A stretch of 64,000 bases of DNA from VAXT01 sp035318925 (GCA_035318925.1 DATHDS010000037.1:1-64000), one strand, 5' to 3'. Shown: positions 14,609-23,403, counted from the stretch's first letter. Made by a program: numbers and translations. The notes: generated from the sequence alone by a model not told the origin.

Positions 14609-15979
14609 ATGAGAAAGCCGGGACGCGGGCCGATCGCGCTGGCGGCATGTGCCGCGCTCGCCGGTGCGCTCGTGACGACGCCGCTCGGCACGGGCGCTAC
14701 ATCCTCGCGGACGGACGTCGCAAGCGCGAAGACACAGGCTGCGAGAGGACCAAGGGGGCCTAGGGGCCGACGCGGGCCGCGTGGGTACCGGGGCTTCCCG
14801 GGCGCGCCGGGCGCGCCGGGCGCGCAGGGCCCGCGGGGGCTCACAGGAGCGAACGGAGGCCAGGGCCCACCAGGTGAGCCCGGGCCGCAAGGCCCTCCGG
14901 GAGCGTCGCTGGATCGTCCAGGCTTTGCGCTCTCGACGATCGATAGCACCGGCATCGTCGGGGCCGGGAGTGCTCTCACGATCGGCATCGACGGCTTGGC
15001 GCTCGTCGCCTACTACGACTTCGGAAACACTTCGCTCAAGGTCGCTCACTGCGACGATCTCGCGTGCTCGAGCGCGACTAAGGCGACCGTCGACAGCGCC
15101 GGAGACGTTGGCCGCGATGCCTCGATTGCCGTCGGTGCCGATGGCTTCGGCCTGATCGCCTACCTCGATCAGACGGGGGCGCAAGAACACTTGAAAGTTG
15201 CGCATTGCGAGAACCTGGCGTGCTCCGCGGCGACGACGACAACGCTTGACGCGGGCGGTGAGTACACCTCGGTTGCGATCGGAGCTGACGGCTTGGGCCT
15301 GATCAGCTACCACGATTCCTCGAATCTCAGGATCGCCCATTGCTCGAACGCAGCGTGTTCGAGCGCCACGATTACGACCCCCGATGGACCGAACGCCGGG
15401 GCGTTCACTTCGATCACTATCGGCGGCGATGGGCTTGGCCTTGTCAGTTATCGCGACTATCAGAACGAGGCACTGAAGGTCGCCCACTGCACCAACCTCA
15501 ACTGTTCGGCGGTTTCGACCGCGACGATCGACAGTACCGGCGATGTCGGCGAGTTCACATCGATCGCGACCGGATCGGACGGGCTTGGGCTAATCGCGTA
15601 TCGCGACCTATCCGACTTCAGCTTGAAGGCTGCTCATTGCCTCGACGTCAGTTGTGCCACTGCGACCAGTGCGATCATCGACGACACCGAGGAGGTGGGC
15701 CTCTACAACGCGATCACTGTCGGTCAGGACGGGCTCGGGCTAATCAGCTACCAGTACCTCACCGGCGGCGATCTGAGGGTCGCGCACTGCTCGAACACGA
15801 GCTGTTCCGAGGCCGTCGTCGCGACGGTTGACGGCGCCGGCAACACCGGATTCGCTACCGCGGCCACGATCGGGACCGATGGATTCGGTCTGATCAGCTA
15901 CTGGGACGCGACGACAGAGAGCCTCAGGGTGGCGCACTGCTCGAACGTGTTCTGCACGCCGTACTTCAGGCGCCGCTGA
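14609..15979 (+). CDS. Secreted collagen-like protein with seven propeller-like repeats (copy 1)
   Basis: 456 residues. The signal peptide is at ~1-31. Eighteen uninterrupted Gly-X-Y triplets follow (residues 47-100, starting GPRGPRGRR). Then come seven repeats of ~48 residues, each with a DGxGLISY-type strand and a VAHCxNxxCS motif (C-x4-C), and the end is VFCTPYFRRR. The pattern suggests a collagen triple-helix stalk with a seven-bladed beta-propeller head held by one disulfide per blade; structure is inference. The Arg-rich first triplets replace Pro. It is first of three tandem paralogues between rnc and smc. The repeat is seen in uncharacterised bacterial secreted proteins; function is unknown. 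Confidence 0.8.
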   Translation: MRKPGRGPIALAACAALAGALVTTPLGTGATSSRTDVASAKTQAARGPRGPRGRRGPRGYRGFPGAPGAPGAQGPRGLTGANGGQGPPGEPGPQGPPGASLDRPGFALSTIDSTGIVGAGSALTIGIDGLALVAYYDFGNTSLKVAHCDDLACSSATKATVDSAGDVGRDASIAVGADGFGLIAYLDQTGAQEHLKVAHCENLACSAATTTTLDAGGEYTSVAIGADGLGLISYHDSSNLRIAHCSNAACSSATITTPDGPNAGAFTSITIGGDGLGLVSYRDYQNEALKVAHCTNLNCSAVSTATIDSTGDVGEFTSIATGSDGLGLIAYRDLSDFSLKAAHCLDVSCATATSAIIDDTEEVGLYNAITVGQDGLGLISYQYLTGGDLRVAHCSNTSCSEAVVATVDGAGNTGFATAATIGTDGFGLISYWDATTESLRVAHCSNVFCTPYFRRR

Positions 15980-16040
15980 GTCGCACCCAGGCGCTCGCGG
16001 CGCTAGGAGTTCAGCCGACCTAGCGCTAGCGTTTCCTCCG

Positions 16041-17408
16041 ATGGGGAGGATTCGGCACCCGATCGCGCTTACGGGTCTCGCGGCGCTGGCTGTCGCCCTG
16101 GTGACGACGCCGCTCGGCACCGGCGCGACCGCCTCGCGCACCACGGCGACCGCGGCCAAGGCGAACGCCGCGCGCGGCCCGCGGGGCCCGAGAGGCCCAC
16201 GAGGATCCCGCGGGCGGCGGGGCTACAGAGGCTTTCTCGGCGCACCTGGCGCGACAGGCCCAGCCGGCCCGCAGGGCGTCCAGGGCCAACAGGGCGTCCA
16301 GGGCGCGCAGGGGGCGCAGGGGCCCCAGGGGCCCCAGGGAATCGGCGTCGACCGGCCCGGCTTCGCCCTCTCCACGCTCGTCAGCCTCGGGGTCGTCGGA
16401 GCCGAGACCTCGCTCGCGATCGGGGCGGACGGCCTCGGCCTGATCAGCTATCGGGAGCTGACGAGCGGCGAGCTCAGGGTCGCGCACTGCTCAAATCACG
16501 CCTGCACCGACGCGACGACCGCCTCGGTCGCACCGAACGCCGGGCAGTTCAGCTCGATCGCCATCGGCTCCGACGGGCTCGGCCTGATCAGCTACTTCGA
16601 TACGCAGGGCCTGGACCTCGCGATCGCGCATTGCCAGAACCTCGCCTGCTCGGCCTCAGTGAGCAGGACGATCGACAGCTCCGGCGACGACGTCGGGCAC
16701 GACACGTCGATCACCGTCGGCGTGGACGGGCTCGCGTTGATCAGCTATCTGGACGCGACGAACAACGACCTCAAGGTCGCTCACTGCGCCGACGTCGCGT
16801 GTACGTCGGCGACGACCGCGACCCTGGACAGCGGGGCCGTTGTCGGGTGGACTTCGATCACGATCGGCGCGGACGGGCGTGGTCTCATCAGCTACGCCGG
16901 TGACGGCATCGACGTTGCTCACTGCACGGACGTCGTCTGCTCGTCGGCGACGTCGGCGACGCTCGAGATCGTTCCCGTGGCCGGGACGTCGATCACGGTC
17001 GGGAGCGACGGCATGGGCCTCATCAGCTACCGGGACGAGTCCGCCGGCGACCTGAAGGTCGCCCACTGCGCGGATCCGATCTGTTCGACCGCGGACATCG
17101 CCACGGTGGACGCCCCCGGCGACGTGGGCAGGTCGAACGCCGTCACGATCGGCGCCGACGGCCTCGGGCTGATCAGCTACGTCGACTCGATCAGCGGCGA
17201 CCTCAAGGCTGCCCATTGCGGGGACCTCGCCTGCTCGACCGCGGCGACGACAGTCGTCGACAGCGCCGGTTCGACGGGGCTCTACACCTCGATGACAACC
17301 GGACCCGACGGCCTGCCCCTGATCTCCTACCAGGACGACACGAACGGCGACCTTCGGGTTGCGCACTGCTCGAACGTCTTCTGCATCCCCTACTTCCGGC
17401 GCCGCTGA
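16041..17408 (+). CDS. Secreted collagen-like protein with seven propeller-like repeats (copy 2)
   Basis: 455 residues, closely related to its upstream neighbour. The signal region is ~1-31, sharing VTTPLGTGAT with copy 1. The Gly-X-Y tract runs from residue 46 for 18-19 triplets and is rich in Gln in its second half (GVQGQQGVQ). Seven DGLGLISY/VAHC-x4-C repeats follow; the fourth is short (no D-loop before VAHC). The end is VFCIPYFRRR. TAGCGT lies eight bases before the ATG. The next copy starts four bases after the stop, so copies 2 and 3 are probably one transcript. Confidence 0.8.
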   Translation: MGRIRHPIALTGLAALAVALVTTPLGTGATASRTTATAAKANAARGPRGPRGPRGSRGRRGYRGFLGAPGATGPAGPQGVQGQQGVQGAQGAQGPQGPQGIGVDRPGFALSTLVSLGVVGAETSLAIGADGLGLISYRELTSGELRVAHCSNHACTDATTASVAPNAGQFSSIAIGSDGLGLISYFDTQGLDLAIAHCQNLACSASVSRTIDSSGDDVGHDTSITVGVDGLALISYLDATNNDLKVAHCADVACTSATTATLDSGAVVGWTSITIGADGRGLISYAGDGIDVAHCTDVVCSSATSATLEIVPVAGTSITVGSDGMGLISYRDESAGDLKVAHCADPICSTADIATVDAPGDVGRSNAVTIGADGLGLISYVDSISGDLKAAHCGDLACSTAATTVVDSAGSTGLYTSMTTGPDGLPLISYQDDTNGDLRVAHCSNVFCIPYFRRR

Positions 17409-17412
17409 CGCG

Positions 17413-18759
17413 ATGCGGCGCGGCGTCTGGACGGCATGCATCGCTGCACTTGCCGCCTCGGCCCTACCGCTCGTCTCACTGAGCGCGACCGCCACGTCCT
17501 CGGCCACGTCGCAGCACACCGCGCAAGTCGTCCGCGGGCCTCGCGGTCCGAGGGGACGGGTCGGCCCGCGCGGCTTCCGGGGTTTTCCGGGCGCACCGGG
17601 CGCACCGGGCTCACAGGGCGCACAGGGCGCCACCGGCGCTCAGGGAGTGCAGGGCCCGCAGGGATTACTGGGGCCGCCCGGTCCCCCCGGCTCGGGCGTC
17701 GGGCGCGCCGGCTTCACAAGGACGGTGCTCGATGCCTCCAGCGTCGCCGGCTACAGCTCCGTCGCGATCGGTACCGACGGGCTCCCGCTGATCAGCTACG
17801 CCGGCTGGCACGAGCTGCAGGTCGTCCACTGTGCGGACATCGCCTGCACGTCCGCGACGATCACCACGCTCAAGAGCTGCGAGTGCGAGCTCTTCACGTC
17901 GCTCACGATCGGAGCCGACGGGCTCGGGCTGATCGCCTTTACGGGGCAATCGGTGGGATACCTCGAGGTCGCCCACTGCGTGAACATCACCTGCACTGCG
18001 GCGACCACGGCGACGGTCGGCGAGCCGGATCACTTTGCCTTCGACGAGGTGTCGGTCACGACCGGCAGCGACGGGCTGGGCCTGATCAGCTTCGTCGACC
18101 CGAAAGGTCTCTTCCCCACGGTCGCCCATTGCGAGAACGTCGCCTGCACCACTTCCACCGTCACCATCGTGGACAGCAGCAACTTCCGTCAGGGCAGTTC
18201 GGTGACGATCGGCGCCGACGGTCTCGGCCTGATGAGCTACGAAGCGTCCTCGCACCTCAAGGTCGCCCATTGCTCGAACGTCGCCTGCACCTCGTTCGCC
18301 GTCGCGACACTCGACTCCGACTTCGACGTGGGCGGGTGGAGCTCGATCACGACCGGTTCGGACGGGCTGGGCCTCGTCAGCTACCACGACCGCACGAACG
18401 GCAGCCTGAAGGTCGCCCACTGCTCGAACAAGACCTGCTCGTTGGCGACCACGGCGACGATCGACACCGGCGACATCGGCGGCTTCACGTCGATCGCAAT
18501 CGGCTCCGACGGCCTCGGCCTCGTCAGCTACGAGGCCCCTCAGACCAATGCCGGGCCGATCAAGATCGCCCATTGCTCGAACATAGACTGCTCGGAGGCG
18601 ACGAAGACAACGCTCGATCCTGCAGGAGACCTCTTCGGGACCGCACTCACGACGGGCGTCGACGGGCTCGGCTTGGTCACGTACAACAACGAGACACGCG
18701 GCCTCGAGGTCGTCCACTGCTCGAACGTGTTCTGCACGCCGTACTTCCGGCGCCGCTGA
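17413..18759 (+). CDS. Secreted collagen-like protein with seven propeller-like repeats (copy 3)
   Basis: 448 residues. The N-terminal signal (~1-26) differs from copies 1 and 2. The collagen tract has eighteen Gly-X-Y triplets from residue 42 (GPRGPRGRV to GSG). Seven repeats follow, the most diverged of the three; blade 2 has an extra CECEL. The terminal VFCTPYFRRR is conserved. ATG 17413 sits four bases after copy 2. smc starts 32 bases after the stop. Conserved tract length and repeat number across three paralogues suggest a fixed architecture. Confidence 0.8.
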   Translation: MRRGVWTACIAALAASALPLVSLSATATSSATSQHTAQVVRGPRGPRGRVGPRGFRGFPGAPGAPGSQGAQGATGAQGVQGPQGLLGPPGPPGSGVGRAGFTRTVLDASSVAGYSSVAIGTDGLPLISYAGWHELQVVHCADIACTSATITTLKSCECELFTSLTIGADGLGLIAFTGQSVGYLEVAHCVNITCTAATTATVGEPDHFAFDEVSVTTGSDGLGLISFVDPKGLFPTVAHCENVACTTSTVTIVDSSNFRQGSSVTIGADGLGLMSYEASSHLKVAHCSNVACTSFAVATLDSDFDVGGWSSITTGSDGLGLVSYHDRTNGSLKVAHCSNKTCSLATTATIDTGDIGGFTSIAIGSDGLGLVSYEAPQTNAGPIKIAHCSNIDCSEATKTTLDPAGDLFGTALTTGVDGLGLVTYNNETRGLEVVHCSNVFCTPYFRRR

Positions 18760-18791
18760 CGTCCTGACGAGCCGTCAAACTTCCTTTCCGC

Positions 18792-21278
18792 GTGCATCTG
18801 CGAGCGATCAAGCTGCGCGGCTTCAAGTCGTTTCCGGACCCTGTCGAGGTTCGGCTCGAGCAAGGAGTCGCCGTCGTCGTCGGGCCGAACGGCTCCGGCA
18901 AGTCGAACGTCTCCGACGCGCTGCTCTGGGCGGCCGGGAGCCTTGCTCCGAGCGAGCTCCGGGCCGAGAAGCCGGACGACGTGCTCTTCGCGGGCGGCAA
19001 AGACCGGCCGCCGGCCGATTTCTGCGAGGTCGAGCTCGTCTTCGACAACGAGGATGGCGCCCTCGCCGAGCTTCCCTTCGCGGAGGTCTCGTTTCTGCGC
19101 CGCCTGCACCGCGGCGGCGAGGGCCAGTACCTGGTCAACCGGGCACCGGTGCGCCGCACGGATCTCGTCGAGCTCCTGGCCGATGTCGGTCTCGGGGGAA
19201 ACATGGGCTCGATCATCAGCCAGGGCCGCGTCGAGGAGATCCTGGGCAGCAAGCCCGAGGAGCGGCGCCAGCTCGTCGAGGAGGCAGCGGGCCTCGGCCG
19301 CTTCAAGCATCGCCGGCACCGCGCCGAGCTGAAGCTCGCGCGCGTCGCGATCGACGTCGAGCGCGCCCGCGATCTCGAGGCCGAGCTCAAGAAGCGGCTC
19401 CGGCCGCTCGCGCTCCAGGCGACCGCCGCCGAGCGGGCCGAGAAGCTCCGCGGGCAGATCGGCTCGGTCAAGGCGCGGATCGCGCAGCTCGGGCTGGCCC
19501 TGGTCGAGGAGCGCCGCGCAGCCGCCGGTGAGCGGCGCGAAGCGGCAACTCTTGCGCGCAACCGCACCGCGAAGGAGCTCGAGGCTCTGCTGCGTGAGCG
19601 CGACCGGGTCGAAGGCGAGCTCGTCGGCGCCGCCGGGAGCCGCGAGGAGGCCACCGCAGGCGTCTACCGGCTCAAGAGCGCCGCGGAGCGGCTCGAGCTG
19701 CGGCGCGAGAGCGCCCAGGCCCTGGCCGAGCGGCTGCGGGCCGATCCGCCACGCTACGCGTCCATGGATCCCGAGCGTGAGCGACTGCTCGAAGAGGCGC
19801 GGCTCGGCCGCGAGCGGCTTGGAGCGCTCGAGCGGACCTTGCTCGAGCTCGAGGGCCTGCCCCCGGCCGCCCGGGCGCTTGCCGAGCAGGGCGAACGGCT
19901 CGTGCTCTCCTCGCTTGAGGTCGGCGAGGGAGACGAGCGTGCGGTCGCCGCAGCACTGGCCTGGCGCGCCGCGGCCGTCCTCGCGCCCGACGCGGCCACG
20001 GGCTTGAAGCTCCTCGAACAGGCGCGCGCCGCCGGCCTGGGGAATCTCGGAGTCGTCGTCGGCGGTGCCACGCCAGACGCGCCGATCGTCCCCAAGGAGC
20101 ACCTCCTGGAGGCGAAGGAGCTCTCGGTGACGCGCGAGGGGTTCGCCTACGACCCGCAGCGCGGAGAGCTCTGGTACGCGGGTGAGGCTGCCGAGGCGGT
20201 GCTGCTCGAGCTGGATGCCCGCCGGCGCGCGCTCGAGAGCGAGATCGAGGAGCTGGACGCGGCGGCGGAGCGCGCTGCCAACACTCCGGCCGCGCCGGAC
20301 TCCAGCCTGGCCGAGGCCGCGGAGCGCCTCGCATCCACACTTGCCGAGTCCGTCAAGCTCGCGTCCCGCTTCGAGCCGAGCCTCGGTGCGCGTGCCGAGG
20401 CTAAAGGCGAGCGAGCCCGCGAGCTCGGCGAGGAACTCCGCGAGCTGGGCGCCAAAGAAGCCGAGGTTCGGCGGACCGCCGCAGAGGCGGGGGAGCGGTC
20501 GTCGGCGGTCGACGTCGAGCTGGCGACCCTTGCCGCCGAGGCGAAGGAGCTCAACCGGCGGATCGCGGAGGCCGGTGCCGAGCCGTCGGAGGGAGACGAC
20601 CCGGAGGAGCTCCGCGGGAAGCTCGAGCGTCTGGAGCGCAAGCGGGAGACCCTGGGTAGCGTCAACCCGCTCGCGAAAGAGGAGTACGACCGCGAGAAGG
20701 AGCGGCTGACCGAGCTCCGCGACCAGCGCGCCGATCTCGAGCAGAGCCTGACGGAGCTGCAGAACCTGCGGGACGAGCTTGCCGAGACCGTCGAGCGCCG
20801 CTTCGAGGAGACCTTCACGGCCGTGCGCGACCACTTCGAGGAGGTCGCGGCAACGCTCTTCCCCGGCGGCGAGGGCCGCCTGCGCCTGACCGAGCCGGAG
20901 CTCGAAGGCGAGGACGAGGACACCGAGCCGGGGATCGAGATCGAGCTCAGGCCCGCCGGCAAGAAGGTGACGCGCCTCTCACTTCTCTCGGGCGGTGAGA
21001 AGGCGCTCGGCGCGATCTCGTTCCTGTTCGCGCTCTTCCTCGCGCGGCCGCATCCCTTCTACCTGCTCGACGAGGTCGAGGCCGCCCTCGACGACGCGAA
21101 CATCGGCCGCTTCGTCGAGCTGCTCCGTCGCTACGCAGAGCGTGCGCAGTTCATCGTCATCACGCACCAGAAGAAGACGATGGAGGCCGCGGACGTCCTC
21201 TACGGCGTGACGATGGGCGCCGACGGGGTCTCGCAGATCGTGTCGCGCCGCCTGCCGCGCGAAGCCGTCGCCGCTTGA
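18792..21278 (+). CDS. smc: Chromosome segregation SMC ATPase, short-arm form
   Basis: 828 residues. Walker A is GPNGSGKSN at ~31-39; the N-head signature is EEAAGLGRFKHRR; a hinge-like region (~365-430, AAVLAPDAATGLKLLEQA) is followed by returning coiled coil; the ABC signature is LSGGEKAL and Walker B is FYLLDEVEAALDDAN. It condenses DNA and aids chromosome segregation. Canonical SMC is about 1150-1200 residues, so each coiled-coil arm is much shorter here, with head motifs intact. Start GTG 18792 gives the family start HLRAIKLRGFKSF. ftsY follows 45 bases later. Confidence 0.93.
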   Translation: MHLRAIKLRGFKSFPDPVEVRLEQGVAVVVGPNGSGKSNVSDALLWAAGSLAPSELRAEKPDDVLFAGGKDRPPADFCEVELVFDNEDGALAELPFAEVSFLRRLHRGGEGQYLVNRAPVRRTDLVELLADVGLGGNMGSIISQGRVEEILGSKPEERRQLVEEAAGLGRFKHRRHRAELKLARVAIDVERARDLEAELKKRLRPLALQATAAERAEKLRGQIGSVKARIAQLGLALVEERRAAAGERREAATLARNRTAKELEALLRERDRVEGELVGAAGSREEATAGVYRLKSAAERLELRRESAQALAERLRADPPRYASMDPERERLLEEARLGRERLGALERTLLELEGLPPAARALAEQGERLVLSSLEVGEGDERAVAAALAWRAAAVLAPDAATGLKLLEQARAAGLGNLGVVVGGATPDAPIVPKEHLLEAKELSVTREGFAYDPQRGELWYAGEAAEAVLLELDARRRALESEIEELDAAAERAANTPAAPDSSLAEAAERLASTLAESVKLASRFEPSLGARAEAKGERARELGEELRELGAKEAEVRRTAAEAGERSSAVDVELATLAAEAKELNRRIAEAGAEPSEGDDPEELRGKLERLERKRETLGSVNPLAKEEYDREKERLTELRDQRADLEQSLTELQNLRDELAETVERRFEETFTAVRDHFEEVAATLFPGGEGRLRLTEPELEGEDEDTEPGIEIELRPAGKKVTRLSLLSGGEKALGAISFLFALFLARPHPFYLLDEVEAALDDANIGRFVELLRRYAERAQFIVITHQKKTMEAADVLYGVTMGADGVSQIVSRRLPREAVAA

Positions 21279-21323
21279 GGGCGAGTGTCCGCGGTACGCA
21301 GCTAGCACTATCGTGGCGCAGCG

Positions 21324-22271
21324 ATGAGATCCTGGGCTGAGCTACTGGGGGACGAGGGCGCGGCGCCGGAGAGCGACGAGGAAGCGCAAGGCCTCTTCGG
21401 GCGCCTGCGCGACTCGCTCGGGAAGAGCCGTCGCGCGCTCACCGACCAGCTCGCCGCTGCGGCCTTCGACCCCGCCGACGAGGGGGCCTGGGAGCGGCTC
21501 GAGGAAGCGCTGATCGCCGCCGACGTCGGCGTCCCGGCAACGGCGGAGCTCGTCCAGCGGCTCGAGGCGCGCGGGGTCGCAGGTGACCTGACCGAGGCGC
21601 TCGTCGAGGAGGCCGCGACAATGCTCGGCGAGCCGGGGAAGCTGAACGTCGGCGAGCGGCCGAGCGTCATCCTCGTCGTCGGCGTCAACGGCACAGGCAA
21701 GACGACGACGATCGGCAAGCTGGCGTATCACCTGCACGAGCACGGACGTTCCGTGATCGTCGCGGCCGCCGACACGTTCCGGGCCGCCGCCGAGGAGCAG
21801 CTCGAGATCTGGGCCGACCGCGCGCAGGCGGACTTCGTCGGCTCCGAGCGCGGCGGCGATCCAGCGGCCGTCGCCTACGACGCGATCGAAGCCGCCTCGG
21901 CGCGTGGACGCGACATCGTCGTCGTCGACACGGCCGGGCGCCTGCACACGCAGACGAACCTGATGGAGGAGCTCGAGAAGATCCGGCGCGTAATCGAAGG
22001 CCGCCTCGAAGGCGCCCCGCACGAGACGCTGCTCGTCGTCGACGCGACGACGGGCCAGAATGGCGTGCGCCAGGCGCAAATCTTCGGCGAAGCCGTCCAG
22101 GTGACCGGTGTCGCGCTCACGAAACTCGACGGCTCGGCAAAAGGCGGCGTCGCCCTCGCGATCGCCCACGAGCTCGGCCTACCGGTGAAGTTGGTGGGCG
22201 TGGGGGAGGGGGTCGAGGACCTAAGGCCGTTCGACCCCCGCGACTTCGCTCGCGCCCTGCTCTCCGGTTAG
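21324..22271 (+). CDS. ftsY: Signal recognition particle receptor FtsY
   Basis: A 315-residue SRP receptor GTPase that docks SRP-ribosome complexes at the membrane. There is a short acidic N-terminus, then N domain and G domain: G1 GVNGTGKTTTIGKLA, DTAGRLHTQTNLMEEL, TKLDGSAKGG, and the family C-terminus VEDLRPFDPRDF. It lacks a long A domain and has no membrane helix. The last ~50 bases form a natural palindrome (GGGGGTCGA/TCGACCCCC), and a diverged copy of this tail lies 700 bases downstream. Confidence 0.95.
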   Translation: MRSWAELLGDEGAAPESDEEAQGLFGRLRDSLGKSRRALTDQLAAAAFDPADEGAWERLEEALIAADVGVPATAELVQRLEARGVAGDLTEALVEEAATMLGEPGKLNVGERPSVILVVGVNGTGKTTTIGKLAYHLHEHGRSVIVAAADTFRAAAEEQLEIWADRAQADFVGSERGGDPAAVAYDAIEAASARGRDIVVVDTAGRLHTQTNLMEELEKIRRVIEGRLEGAPHETLLVVDATTGQNGVRQAQIFGEAVQVTGVALTKLDGSAKGGVALAIAHELGLPVKLVGVGEGVEDLRPFDPRDFARALLSG

Positions 22272-22312
22272 TGGCGTCGGCGTTTTCACGACTTGAAACG
22301 ATGTTGCAATTT

Positions 22313-22699
22313 AAGACCTGACACCGGAGCCGACTGGTTGATTCGATGACCGTCTTCTGGGGGACCTACACGCCGTTCGATCCAGGGGTTTCGCAGTCGC
22401 TTCACGAGCTTTCGAAGCGGGAAGCACGGGCCGCCTTTGACCGTCTGATCGGGGCGAAAGCAGCGAGAATCCGCGAACTAGATCTGCTCGGGGTTTTCTA
22501 AGGTTCCAAATCCGAGATACAACGTCGATATCGATCGCCTTGTCGCGACCTATGGTCACCGAATCGCTGCTGGCGAAGAAGTTGAATCCAACGCGTTCGC
22601 TCAATGGCTGAGGGCTGCCGAAGCTAAGGCCTGATCTCGCCCGGACATCTCATCTGGGCGCGGTCGTGGGTCCTGGGGCAGAGAGTGGTGTCAGGTCTT
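22313..22699. repeat. Segment bounded by 13-bp inverted repeats
   Basis: AAGACCTGACACC (22313-22325) and its exact complement GGTGTCAGGTCTT (22687-22699) bound ~387 bases that hold a broken small ORF. The left flank GTTGCAATTTAAGACC and the mirrored right flank GTTGTGCAAGACC also resemble each other. It looks like a non-autonomous mobile remnant. No transposase is present, and no target duplication was identified. Confidence 0.5.
22346..22634 (+). pseudogene. Broken small hypothetical ORF inside the inverted-repeat segment
   Basis: ATG 22346 opens 51 codons (MTVFWGTYTPFDPG...) ending at TAA 22499. A shift at about codon 49 continues as GFSKVPNPRYNVD to QWLRAAEAKA and TGA 22632, giving roughly 95 residues if repaired. 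I do not recognise the family. The lower GC of this segment contrasts with its neighbours. Confidence 0.4.
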
Positions 22700-22738
22700 G
22701 CACAACAACAAGACTTCGGGCGCGGCTAGCTGAACAGT

Positions 22739-22915
22739 TCAGAGATCGAGGACGAGCAGCGGAGCGTCGTCGACGCTTCGCATCTCGTCGAGCGTCAGGT
22801 GTCCCACCTGCTTGCCGAGCGCTCGGGCATCGACGGCGCCGACCATTTCGCACATGATGCGGGTCGACCCGTTGCCGATCGACACCTCTGGGTGGAAGCT
22901 CGCGGGCGGGGTGTA
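22739..22915 (-). pseudogene. 3' remnant of a MazF/PemK-like toxin gene
   Basis: The minus frame ending at TGA 22739-22741 encodes about 58 residues: FHPEVSIGNGSTRIMCEM, then VGAVDARALGKQVGHLT and a DEMRSVD...LVLDL end, resembling the C-terminal half of MazF/PemK ribonuclease toxins. An in-frame TAG lies just upstream of the homologous part and the N-terminal half is absent, so it is a fragment. No antitoxin is visible. Confidence 0.5.
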
Positions 22916-22945
22916 GCGCGAAATGCACTACACGGTTTAGGACAT

Positions 22946-23015
22946 GGCCAAAAGGGGGTCGAGGACCTTGCAGCCATTCGACCCCCGCGACTTTTGGCCG
23001 GGCGCGTTCTCCTAG
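22946..23015 (+). pseudogene. ftsY-tail remnant within a palindromic hairpin
   Basis: 22954-22992 nearly matches the end of ftsY (22202-22250): GGGGGTCGAGGACCT and TTCGACCCCCGCGACTT are shared exactly, and one extra base breaks the original frame between them. Read after that base it gives QPFDPRDF. Outer arms GGCCAAAA (from 22946) and CTTTTGGCC (to 22999) make it a large stem. The TAG at 23013-23015 overlaps the dodecin stop on the other strand. Confidence 0.55.
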
Positions 23016-23218
23016 CGCTCGAGCCCGAACGCGATGTCGACCGTCGTCCGGTACGAGCTGATCTTGCCGTCCGTGACCTCGGCGCTCATCGACGTCACGT
23101 GCGCGCCGGTGATGCCGCGCAGCGTCTTCGACGCCTCCTGAACGGCTGCGTCGGCCGCCTTCGCGAAGCTCTCGGGCGACGAGCCGATGATCGTCACGAC
23201 CTTTGCGACAGTTGCCAT
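23012..23218 (-). CDS. Dodecin family flavin-binding protein
   Basis: A 68-residue protein, the length of dodecins, which form hollow dodecamers storing flavin or other cofactors. It shows VAKVVTIIGSSPESFAKAADAAVQEASKTL and then the family's GAHVTSMSAEV strand and YRTTVDIAFGLE end. AAAGGAGCGCGGAGAA precedes the ATG, so it has a proper leader with Shine-Dalgarno. Related leader sequence precedes the small gene at 23404. Confidence 0.9.
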   Translation of the reverse strand: MATVAKVVTIIGSSPESFAKAADAAVQEASKTLRGITGAHVTSMSAEVTDGKISSYRTTVDIAFGLER

Positions 23219-23254
23219 TTCTCCGCGCTCCTTTCGCTGGCTGGGGCGGCGAGC

Positions 23255-23398
23255 CTAACCCGAAAGGTCAGGCCCTGCCGGTGGGGTCTCGGGGCCGGTC
23301 GGCGGCTCCTCAGGAACCGGCGGCTCGTCCGGAGACGGGTCCGGCATCGGCGGCGGATCCGGCTGCGGTGGAGCCACCGGCTGCTCGTAGAGTCCCAT
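23255..23398 (-). CDS. Proline-rich 47-residue ORF
   Basis: An acidic, Pro-rich peptide (MGLYEQPVAPPQPDPPPM...) directly after the 23404-23607 gene, with a 5-base gap. It has no Cys, no hydrophobic segment and no recognised domain. Position suggests co-transcription. Low complexity means coding is uncertain. Confidence 0.35.
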   Translation of the reverse strand: MGLYEQPVAPPQPDPPPMPDPSPDEPPVPEEPPTGPETPPAGPDLSG

Positions 23399-23403
23399 CG
23401 CGA

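Noticed and set aside
14609..18759. Collagen/propeller genes as phage tail fibres of an integrated prophage
   Set aside because: No phage structural, integrase or lysis genes are nearby; the flanks are core genes and each protein has a signal peptide.
18540..20834. 764-residue minus-strand frame opposite smc
   Set aside because: Shadow of the SMC coiled coil in the complementary frame.
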